From: Gammaproteobacteria bacterium
Lineage (GTDB): Bacteria; Pseudomonadota; Gammaproteobacteria; UBA6429; Thiohalophilaceae
Length of the DNA: 5,467 nt
Assembly: GCA_024641445.1 (NCBI GenBank)
Contig: JAHEDA010000175.1
Location: 1 to 5,467 of the forward strand
Direction of reading: 5' to 3'
Shown: positions 1 through 5,467 of the stretch, piece by piece
How positions within the stretch are numbered: position 1 is the stretch's first letter
Layout: each line of letters opens with the position of its first letter
Made by a program: the position numbers and the translations under genes
Notes under the pieces: model-generated
What the model saw: the letters and a program-made list of their open reading frames with translations, nothing else
Database searches by the model: none
Told to the model about the DNA's origin: nothing

Positions 1-814
1 CATACTGGGGGTGAGCTTTAACCTCGAAGACCTGAAGGACCCGCAGACCCTCTCCACGATGGAGGTCACGCTGGTCCATAACCGCAATGACAAGAGTCCA
101 GACAACCCCGACTATCTTGCCCAGGCCAATCAGCTCGGTGGTGGTGATGAACAACACAACAAGGTCCGCCCGGCCAGCCCCTTTTCAAACTCGATGCCAA
201 CCCAGGATGATGGCTTTGCACCGCAGAGTGCACCGGCAATATCACCCCCGCCGATTCGTATGCAACAGTTGAAACAGGAGATCATGTCTGTCGACAAGAG
301 CCCGGTGCAGCAGGCCAACCGCGAACAACAGATCCCTTTACCGAAACAACCCGAAAGCCCGACTGCGGCACAACTATTTGAGCGCAGCCGCGAGATCGCC
401 CGCCTCTCCTCCGAGATCGACCGCCTCAAACAGGCCTTTGTGAAGACACCCCATCACACCTATCTCACCGGTGCCAATGCCCGCGAGTATCGCTATGCGG
501 CGTATCTGGAATCCTGGCGCGCCAAGGTTGAACGCATAGGCAACATCAATTACCCCGCGGAGGCCATGCGACAAAATCTCACCGGCAAGTTGTTGCTGGA
601 CGTTGCCATCAATCCCGACGGCAGCCTCTACAGCATGCGCGTACTGCACTCCTCCGGTTCGCCCGTACTTGACCGCGCGGCGCAACGCATCGTGCGTCTG
701 TCTGCCCCCTTCCCACCCTTACCCAAAGATATCCTCAAGGACACCGACGTGCTGCACATCCCACGGATCTGGGAATTCAAAAATGGTGGCGGTTTGCAGA
801 CCTCTTCAAATTAA
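1..814 (+). CDS. tonB: TonB-family energy transducer, 5'-truncated by the window edge
   Basis: TonB proteins sit in the inner membrane and carry proton-motive energy from ExbB/ExbD to outer-membrane partners. The C-terminal third is a typical TonB domain: numbering the GTG codon at 11 as residue 1, about residues 172-257 hold YPAEA (181-185), a G-x-L-x-L-D-V strand, NPDGSL (201-206), SSG..LDRAA (214-224) and APFPPLP (232-238). A charged, probably helical stretch lies at 123-145; a polar, proline- and glutamine-containing linker precedes it. The frame is open to the left edge and reads I-L-G-V-S-F through the GTG, which resembles the end of a membrane anchor, so the GTG is probably an internal valine and the anchor lies outside the window. 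Gene order matches P. aeruginosa tonB3 (PA0406), which is linked to twitching motility; a similar role here is inference. Family call is firm, the specific role is not. Confidence 0.88.
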   Translation, partial: ILGVSFNLEDLKDPQTLSTMEVTLVHNRNDKSPDNPDYLAQANQLGGGDEQHNKVRPASPFSNSMPTQDDGFAPQSAPAISPPPIRMQQLKQEIMSVDKSPVQQANREQQIPLPKQPESPTAAQLFERSREIARLSSEIDRLKQAFVKTPHHTYLTGANAREYRYAAYLESWRAKVERIGNINYPAEAMRQNLTGKLLLDVAINPDGSLYSMRVLHSSGSPVLDRAAQRIVRLSAPFPPLPKDILKDTDVLHIPRIWEFKNGGGLQTSSN

Positions 815-856
815 GACCGCTTGCACAGAGCCAGTGGCTACCCGATACTTGTTTTC

Positions 857-1420
857 ATGACGACCTCGGTGAACCTCACCAACCACTTTCTCATCGCCAT
901 GCCGGCGCTGAATGACCCCAATTTCTTCCACACCGTCACCCTTATCTGTGATCACAATGAGGAGGGCGCCATGGGGCTGGTGATCAACCGGCCGTTGGAC
1001 CTTAATCTTGGTGAAATGCTGCAACAGCTGGAGCTGGAGACCGCCAATACCCCACTCACCCGCACACCGATCTATCAGGGTGGCCCCGTACAGCCCGAGC
1101 GCGGTTTTGTGCTGCATAGCCCCGCACGCGAGTGGGAGGCCACCGTGAAGGTGTCGGATGATCTGGCCCTCACCATGTCGCAGGACATCATCCACGCTAT
1201 TGCCGAAGGCAAGGGTCCGCAACACTATCTGATCGCCCTCGGCTACGCAGGTTGGGGTAAAGATCAGCTAGAGGGCGAGCTAGCTGCCAATGCCTGGCTC
1301 AGCGGACCTGCCGATAAATCCATCCTGTTTGAGCTGCCGGTTGAGCAACGTTGGGCCGCCTCCGCCGCCCTGATTGGGGTAGAGCTCAATCTGATTTCCA
1401 GCGACATCGGGCATGCCTGA
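857..1420 (+). CDS. yqgE: YqgE/AlgH family protein
   Basis: A small cytoplasmic protein of the UPF0301 (YqgE/AlgH) family, whose biochemical function is not settled; the AlgH name comes from a proposed regulatory role in Pseudomonas alginate production. From the ATG at 857 it is 187 residues, the length I recall for E. coli YqgE. Family signatures are N-H-F-L-I-A-M-P (9-16), the stretch ending GAMGLVINRP (37-46), a GGP (75-77) followed by ERGFVLHS (81-88), and ALGYAGWGKDQLEGEL (127-142). The frame stays open upstream to a TTG at 821, but the extra 12 residues do not look conserved and the ATG start fits the family. Neither start has a good Shine-Dalgarno sequence. Its last 8 bases overlap ruvX, which implies coupled translation. 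The same pair is adjacent in many gammaproteobacteria. Confidence 0.93.
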   Translation: MTTSVNLTNHFLIAMPALNDPNFFHTVTLICDHNEEGAMGLVINRPLDLNLGEMLQQLELETANTPLTRTPIYQGGPVQPERGFVLHSPAREWEATVKVSDDLALTMSQDIIHAIAEGKGPQHYLIALGYAGWGKDQLEGELAANAWLSGPADKSILFELPVEQRWAASAALIGVELNLISSDIGHA

Positions 1421-1844
1421 CAAACCCCGCACCCTGCTCGCCTTCGACTTCGGCCGTAGGCGTATTGGTGTCGCGGTGGGGCAAGAACTCACCCGCACCG
1501 TCACCCCCCTGACTACCCTCGCGGCGGTCAAGGACAAACCAGACTGGGAGGCTATTACGCGGCTATTCCAGCAGTGGAAACCGGCGCTGGTGGTATTGGG
1601 ACTCCCCCTGAACCAGGATGGGAGTGAGCATGAACTCACTATAGTGGTACGGCGCTTTGGGAATCAGCTTCAGGGCCGGTACAATGTGCCGGTAGAGCTG
1701 GTGGACGAGCGCCTCAGTTCCTACGCCGCCGAGGAAATTCTGCGCGAGCGTGGTGTTAATCCTCGCCAGCACAAGGCCGAAATTGATAAAATTGCCGCCC
1801 AGCTAATACTCCAAGGCTGGCTGGAACAACAGGGGACTGCCTGA
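1413..1844 (+). CDS. ruvX: Putative pre-16S rRNA nuclease / Holliday junction resolvase-like RuvX (YqgF)
   Basis: RuvX/YqgF has an RNase H-like fold and in E. coli is implicated in maturing the 5' end of 16S rRNA; it was first annotated as a Holliday junction resolvase. The 143-residue product has full family length. Visible motifs are FDFGRRRIGVAVG (11-23) with Asp12, VLGLPLNQDGSEHE (61-74), VDERLSS (97-103) with Glu99, and EIDKIAAQLIL (123-133) with Asp125. Asp12, Glu99 and Asp125 are the expected acidic catalytic set, so the enzyme looks intact. The ATG lies inside the end of yqgE and has no evident Shine-Dalgarno sequence, so reinitiation from yqgE translation is likely. It is followed after 4 bases by pyrR. 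Confidence 0.94.
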   Translation: MPDKPRTLLAFDFGRRRIGVAVGQELTRTVTPLTTLAAVKDKPDWEAITRLFQQWKPALVVLGLPLNQDGSEHELTIVVRRFGNQLQGRYNVPVELVDERLSSYAAEEILRERGVNPRQHKAEIDKIAAQLILQGWLEQQGTA

Positions 1845-1848
1845 TTTC

Positions 1849-2364
1849 ATGAGTGATACCGCAAGCGTCGAGGCCCTCATCGGCCAGATGGCGCAGACAC
1901 TGCAAGCCAGCCTGACCCAGCGGAGCATCCACGACCCGTTGATGATCGGCATCCATACCGGCGGCGTCTGGGTGGCTGAGGCCCTGCATAAAAAACTCGG
2001 GCTGACGCAGCCACTCGGCAGCCTCAATATCACCTTTTACCGTGACGACTTCACCCGCATTGGTATGCACCCACAGGTGCAACCCTCCAGCCTGCCTTTC
2101 AGTGTCGACAACAAACACATCATCCTGGTGGATGACGTGTTGCATACCGGCCGTACCATCCGTGCGGCGATGAACGAGATCTTCGACTACGGGCGCCCGG
2201 CCTCCATCCTGTTGGTGGTGCTGGTGGAGCGCGGTGGCCACGAGTTACCAATACGCGCCGACGTCGCCGGGCTGCACATGGACCTGGGCGAACGTGAACA
2301 GATCAAACTCACGGGTCCTGCCCCCCTGAGTCTGAATCGTATTCAACCCCAGGAGAACACGTGA
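1849..2364 (+). CDS. pyrR: PyrR: pyrimidine regulatory protein / uracil phosphoribosyltransferase
   Basis: PyrR is a type I phosphoribosyltransferase-fold protein. In Bacillus it binds pyr mRNA to control attenuation and also makes UMP from uracil and PRPP. The 171-residue product carries a clear PRPP-binding loop, [14 protein letters not shown] (91-104), with the Asp95-Asp96 pair and T-G-R-T. It also has the early [12 protein letters not shown] strand (33-44), the YRDDF segment (64-68) and an [17 protein letters not shown] stretch (122-138) typical of PyrR. A purine-rich AGGGG lies at 1831-1835, rather far from the ATG for a strong ribosome site. The stop overlaps the pyrB start by 4 bases. 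No leader with terminator or anti-terminator hairpins precedes any pyr gene here, so Bacillus-type attenuation cannot act inside this segment. The fold is certain; whether it regulates or only salvages uracil is open. Confidence 0.93.
   Translation: MSDTASVEALIGQMAQTLQASLTQRSIHDPLMIGIHTGGVWVAEALHKKLGLTQPLGSLNITFYRDDFTRIGMHPQVQPSSLPFSVDNKHIILVDDVLHTGRTIRAAMNEIFDYGRPASILLVVLVERGGHELPIRADVAGLHMDLGEREQIKLTGPAPLSLNRIQPQENT
2351..2355 (+). promoter_or_regulatory. Shine-Dalgarno site that supports the GTG start of pyrB
   Basis: AGGAG lies 5 bases before the GTG at 2361. It sits inside the final codons of pyrR and supports the non-ATG start, which also gives the expected class A PyrB N terminus and a GTGA stop-start overlap. 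Confidence 0.75.
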
Positions 2365-3344
2365 AGCGTCACGACATCCAACTGGACTCAGACGGACGCC
2401 TGCGTCACTTCCTGACTATTGAAGGTCTCAAACGCGACATACTCACTGACATCCTCGACACCGCCGAAAACTTTGCCACGGTGGGTGAGCAAAACGTAAA
2501 GAAGGTGCCACTGTTACGCGGCAAGACCATCGTCAATCTCTTCTTCGAACCGAGCACGCGTACCCGTACTACCTTTGAACTCGCGGCCAAGCGCCTGTCG
2601 GCGGATGTACTCAATATCAACATCAACACCTCATCCACCAGCAAGGGCGAGAGCCTGCTCGACATGTTGCACAATCTGGAGGCCATGCACTGTGACATGT
2701 TTGTAGTGCGTCACAATCAGAGCGGTGCCGCCCACTTCATTGCCGGACACGTCGCCCCACACATCAGCGTCATCAACGCCGGCGATGGCAGTCATGCCCA
2801 CCCCACCCAGGGTATGCTGGATGTCTTTACCATCCGCCGCCACAAAAAAGACTTCACCAAGTTACGCGTCGCCATCGTCGGCGACATCCTGCACTCACGC
2901 GTCGCGCGCTCCGAGATCCACGCCTTGAATATCCTCGGCGTACCGGAGATACGCGTCATCGCCCCCAAGACCCTCATTCCCTCGCACGCCGAAAACCTCG
3001 GTGTGCATGTCTATCACGATATGAATGAGGGACTGCGCGATGTGGATGTAGTGATGATGTTGCGCCTGCAACGCGAACGCATGCAGGGCGCCTTTTTACC
3101 GAGCGAGGAAGAATACTTCCGCAGTTATGGTCTCAGCCGCGAAAAGTTAAAACTCGCCAAGCCAGATGCCATCGTCATGCACCCGGGCCCCATCAACCGC
3201 GGGGTCGAGATCGAATCCTCCGTCGCCGATGGCCCACAGTCGGTCATCCTCGAACAGGTGACGCACGGCATCGCCATCCGCATGGCCATCATGTCGATGG
3301 TGCTCGGGCGGAATCCAGGCGGCGAAATCAAGGAGGCGGTGTAA
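2361..3344 (+). CDS. pyrB: Aspartate carbamoyltransferase catalytic subunit (class A type)
   Basis: PyrB joins carbamoyl phosphate and aspartate to make N-carbamoyl-L-aspartate, the committed step of UMP synthesis. The 327-residue product is full length. It carries [13 protein letters not shown] (61-73), the carbamoyl-phosphate loop with Ser65-Thr-Arg-Thr-Arg69; the SSTSKGES loop (91-98) with Lys95; Arg117; HAHPTQ (145-150); [11 protein letters not shown] (174-184) with Arg180; MLRLQRERM (233-241) with Arg235 and Gln237; and [12 protein letters not shown] (273-284). All expected active-site residues are present. The N-terminal stretch before residue 50 resembles the Pseudomonas PyrB extension, which in class A enzymes is involved in nucleotide inhibition. 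No pyrI regulatory-subunit gene follows; instead pyrC' overlaps by one base, matching the class A dodecamer of six PyrB and six PyrC'. UTP-type feedback control is inferred from the family. Confidence 0.97.
   Translation: MKRHDIQLDSDGRLRHFLTIEGLKRDILTDILDTAENFATVGEQNVKKVPLLRGKTIVNLFFEPSTRTRTTFELAAKRLSADVLNININTSSTSKGESLLDMLHNLEAMHCDMFVVRHNQSGAAHFIAGHVAPHISVINAGDGSHAHPTQGMLDVFTIRRHKKDFTKLRVAIVGDILHSRVARSEIHALNILGVPEIRVIAPKTLIPSHAENLGVHVYHDMNEGLRDVDVVMMLRLQRERMQGAFLPSEEEYFRSYGLSREKLKLAKPDAIVMHPGPINRGVEIESSVADGPQSVILEQVTHGIAIRMAIMSMVLGRNPGGEIKEAV
3330..3336 (+). promoter_or_regulatory. Strong Shine-Dalgarno site for pyrC'
   Basis: AAGGAGG, a near-perfect match to the 16S rRNA 3' end, lies 7 bases before the ATG at 3344. 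It is the best ribosome site in the window and could help keep PyrC' production in step with PyrB, as expected for subunits of one complex. Confidence 0.8.
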
Positions 3345-4636
3345 TGCGCATCCTTATAAAGGGCGGCCGGTTGATTGACCCCGCCAACGATATCGATGGC
3401 ACCCATGACCTCTACATTGCGGACAGCCACGTCGTTGCCGTGGGTGATGGACCCACGGGTTTTCACGCCGACAGCGTCATTGATGCAAGCGGTTGCAACG
3501 TCATTCCCGGTCTCATCGACCTACGTGCACGCCTGCGCGAGCCGGGTCAGGACCACAAGGCGAGTATCGAGAGCGAGACGCGTGCCGCCGCCAGCGGTGG
3601 CATTACCACCTTGTGTCTCCCCCCCGACACTAATCCGGTCATTGATACCCCGGCCGTGGTGGAGTTGATTGCACGCCGCAATGACGAAGCCGGTTATGCC
3701 CGCGTTATGCCGCTTGGCGCACTTACTCGTGGACTCAAGGGTGAGCAACTAAGTGAGATGCTGGCACTCAAAAACGCCGGCTGTGTGGGGATCAGCAATG
3801 CCCTCGCCCCGATTCTCAATCAGCAGATCATGCGGCGAGCCATGGAGTATGCCGCCAACACCGGTCTAACCTTGTTTATACACCCGGAGGACCCGGTGAT
3901 GGCACAAAGGGGCTGCGCCCACGAGGGCGCGGTGAGTACACGCCTTGGCCTGGCCGGAATACCGGAGGCCGCCGAGACCATGGCGGTGGCACAGCACCTG
4001 ATGCTGGTCGAACTCACCGGTGTGCGCACCCACTTCTGCGACATCTCCACCGCACATGCCCTGCGTATGATCAAACGCGCCCAACACGATGGCCTACCGG
4101 TTACCTGTGACGTCACCACCCATCACCTGCATCTAATCGATATCGACATCGGCTATTTCGATAGCAACTGTCATGTGCGCCCACCGCTACGCTCGCAGCG
4201 TGACCGCGAGGCACTGCGCCAGGGGATTGCCGATAACAGCATCAGCGCGATCTGTTCTGATCACCAGCCCCACGATGCCGATGCCAAGCTGGCACCCTTT
4301 GCCATGACCGAGCCCGGCATCTCCGGACTGGAGACCCTGTTACCCCTGAGCCTGCGACTGGCCGAGGATGGTGACGCCAGTCTCAGCGAGATTATCGCGC
4401 ACCTGACCATCCAACCCGCTGAGATACTGGGGCTCAAGCTCGGACAGTTGGGCGTTGGTAGCGTTGCCGATGTCTGTATCTATGACCCGCAACATTCCTG
4501 GACCTTCGCCAGCGATGAGATGCTCAGCGCCGGCCACAACTCACCCTTTAATGGTTGGTCGCTGAAGGGTTGTGTTACTCACACCCTGCTAGGTGGCAAG
4601 CTCGCCTATGAATTACGCGACATCCCCACGCTGTAA
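3344..4636 (+). CDS. pyrC': PyrC' (PyrX): dihydroorotase-like, probably non-catalytic subunit of class A aspartate transcarbamoylase
   Basis: The 430-residue product has the full type I dihydroorotase layout: N-terminal strand domain, NVIPGLIDL (52-60), LREPGQ (64-69), LPPDTNPVIDTPAV (92-105), HPED (180-183), VRPPLRSQRD (278-287), SDHQPHD (305-311), GISGLETLLPL (325-335) and a closing GHNSPFNGW (397-405). The metal site is broken. The HxH motif is R61-A-R63; the bridging-Asp region (usually S-D-D-G) reads S-N-A-L at 151-154; and the usual His of H-I-S-T-A is Asp233. His180 and Asp306 remain. The reading frame is intact, so this is not decay. In Pseudomonas, such PyrC' proteins are inactive and are needed to assemble ATCase with PyrB; the overlap with pyrB fits that role. 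Automated annotation as an active dihydroorotase would probably be wrong; a working pyrC should exist elsewhere in the genome. Confidence 0.92.
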   Translation: MRILIKGGRLIDPANDIDGTHDLYIADSHVVAVGDGPTGFHADSVIDASGCNVIPGLIDLRARLREPGQDHKASIESETRAAASGGITTLCLPPDTNPVIDTPAVVELIARRNDEAGYARVMPLGALTRGLKGEQLSEMLALKNAGCVGISNALAPILNQQIMRRAMEYAANTGLTLFIHPEDPVMAQRGCAHEGAVSTRLGLAGIPEAAETMAVAQHLMLVELTGVRTHFCDISTAHALRMIKRAQHDGLPVTCDVTTHHLHLIDIDIGYFDSNCHVRPPLRSQRDREALRQGIADNSISAICSDHQPHDADAKLAPFAMTEPGISGLETLLPLSLRLAEDGDASLSEIIAHLTIQPAEILGLKLGQLGVGSVADVCIYDPQHSWTFASDEMLSAGHNSPFNGWSLKGCVTHTLLGGKLAYELRDIPTL

Positions 4637-4649
4637 CGGAAACGACCCC

Positions 4650-5467
4650 ATGCACAAGCCCCATCGCGATACCATCTTTGTCGAGGACGCCACGATTCTG
4701 GAACACACGGCGCATCCTGGCGATCAGCACATCATGACGGTGCATGCACCGCAGATTGCCGCGCATGCCAAACCCGGTAGTTTTGCTCACATCACCGTGC
4801 ACGCCCTCCGCCCCATGCGCCGACCCATCTCGATCATGCGCGTGAATAAACAAAGGGGTGAAGTGGAGTTTCTCTATAAGGCCTTCGGCGAGGGCACCGC
4901 CTTGCTATCGCAACACAAGGCCGGTGAGATCATCAGCATCCTGGGGCCGATCGGGACCCCCTTTGTCGTCCACGCCGACAAACCCCGCCGAGTTCTGATT
5001 GGTGGTGGTGTCGGTATTCCGCCCATGATCTTTCTCGCTGACTCGCTGCGGCAGGAAAAAATTAAACCATTTGTGATCATGGGTTCCGAAGTACCGTTTC
5101 CGTTTAAGACCCAACCGTCCACACTCATGCTACCTGGCATGCCCGATGGCGTGATCGCCGCCATGCCCCTGCTCGAGGATTGGGGCATCCCCTCACGCCT
5201 GGCCAGCAGGCAGGGCTACCCCGGATGCCTGGACGGTTATGTCACCGACCTCGCGCGCGCCTGGCTCAACACCCTGGATGATAAAGCGAGAAATGAAGTT
5301 GAGCTGTTTGCCTGTGGGCCACACCCTATGCTCGCGGCAGTGGCCGCACTCGCGCGTGAATTTGGACTCGCCTGCCAGGTATCGCTGGAGGAATTCATGG
5401 CCTGCGCCGTAGGCGGCTGTGCCGGCTGCACGGTGGAAGTACAAACAGACAAGGGCACGGCCATGAA
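4650..5467 (+). CDS. pyrK: Dihydroorotate dehydrogenase electron-transfer subunit-like iron-sulfur flavoprotein (PyrK family), 3' end cut off
   Basis: PyrK is the FAD- and [2Fe-2S]-carrying subunit of class 1B dihydroorotate dehydrogenase, passing electrons from the PyrD flavin to NAD+. The frame from the ATG at 4650 stays open for 272 codons to the window edge. Motifs in order are RRPISI (57-62) for FAD binding, IGGGVGIPP (117-125) and CGPHPML (222-228) typical of the ferredoxin-reductase nucleotide domain, then SLEEFMACAVGGCAGC (245-260). Cys252, Cys257 and Cys260 match the first three cluster ligands; the fourth should lie just beyond the window. Residues about 146-195 are longer than I expect for firmicute PyrK and include PSTLMLPGMPDG and GYPGCLDGYVTDL. 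It lies 13 bases after pyrC', with only a weak ACGGA (4636-4640) as ribosome site. The electron partner, a PyrD or another enzyme, is not visible, so the pathway is inferred. Confidence 0.88.
   Translation, partial: MHKPHRDTIFVEDATILEHTAHPGDQHIMTVHAPQIAAHAKPGSFAHITVHALRPMRRPISIMRVNKQRGEVEFLYKAFGEGTALLSQHKAGEIISILGPIGTPFVVHADKPRRVLIGGGVGIPPMIFLADSLRQEKIKPFVIMGSEVPFPFKTQPSTLMLPGMPDGVIAAMPLLEDWGIPSRLASRQGYPGCLDGYVTDLARAWLNTLDDKARNEVELFACGPHPMLAAVAALAREFGLACQVSLEEFMACAVGGCAGCTVEVQTDKGTAM

Noticed and set aside
821..856. TTG start for yqgE giving 12 extra residues
   Set aside because: No Shine-Dalgarno sequence, no family-like residues before the ATG at 857, and the ATG gives the usual 187-residue length.
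806..1225. Antisense open frame of 139 codons over yqgE
   Set aside because: It mirrors the conserved YqgE coding region and has no family motifs.
1756..2241. Antisense open frame of 161 codons over ruvX and pyrR
   Set aside because: The length is notable, but it spans two well-supported genes and its translation is rich in His and Gln with no domain pattern.
3820..4119. Antisense open frame of 99 codons inside pyrC'
   Set aside because: It lies fully within a strongly conserved coding gene, shows no recognisable domain, and is typical of open antisense frames in GC-rich DNA.
3344..4636. pyrC' as a decaying pseudogene
   Set aside because: The frame is intact and full length, with a strong ribosome site and well-kept structural motifs; the residue losses are confined to the metal site and match known non-catalytic PyrC' proteins.
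4637..4649. Possible regulatory element between pyrC' and the pyrK-like gene
   Set aside because: Thirteen bases are too few for a promoter or hairpin; only a weak ribosome-site match is seen.
1..5467. Terminators, RNA genes, CRISPR arrays, insertion sequences or long repeats
   Set aside because: Nearly every base is coding, the largest gap is 42 bases, and I saw no hairpin with a T-run, no direct repeat array and no transposase motif.

Overview
This 5.5 kb window is one compact, entirely plus-strand gene string from a moderately GC-rich gammaproteobacterium. The order is tonB-like, yqgE/algH, ruvX/yqgF, pyrR, pyrB, pyrC' (dihydroorotase-like), pyrK-like. From memory, the first six genes match the block around PA0406-PA0401 in Pseudomonas aeruginosa (tonB3, algH, ruvX, pyrR, pyrB, pyrC'). 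The PyrB sequence is close to the Pseudomonas class A enzyme. The last gene, a PyrK-type iron-sulfur flavoprotein, does not follow pyrC' in Pseudomonas. This suggests another gammaproteobacterial lineage; I cannot name the genus.

Layout: bases 1-814 encode a TonB-family protein cut at its 5' end. After a 42-base gap come yqgE (857-1420) and ruvX (1413-1844, overlapping yqgE by 8 bases). pyrR (1849-2364) follows after 4 bases. It overlaps pyrB (2361-3344) by 4 bases, and pyrB shares one base with pyrC' (3344-4636). After 13 bases the pyrK-like gene begins at 4650 and runs off the right edge. No gap exceeds 42 bases, so there is little room for promoters, leaders or terminators. I see no RNA gene, mobile element, CRISPR array or long repeat.

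How the genes work together: PyrB is aspartate transcarbamoylase, the committed step of UMP synthesis. PyrC' looks like a dihydroorotase but has lost most metal-binding residues, including both histidines of the HxH motif (now Arg-x-Arg). It is best read as the non-catalytic partner that holds the class A ATCase dodecamer together. PyrR belongs to the uracil phosphoribosyltransferase / pyrimidine-regulator family. The PyrK-like protein would pass electrons from a dihydroorotate-dehydrogenase-type or other flavoenzyme to NAD. The three upstream genes (TonB-family transducer, AlgH-family protein, 16S rRNA-processing nuclease RuvX) are conserved neighbours rather than members of the pyrimidine pathway.

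I found no clearly undescribed system. The points most worth a second look are the pseudo-dihydroorotase, its pairing with a divergent PyrK, and a pyrR that sits inside an operon with no attenuator leader.
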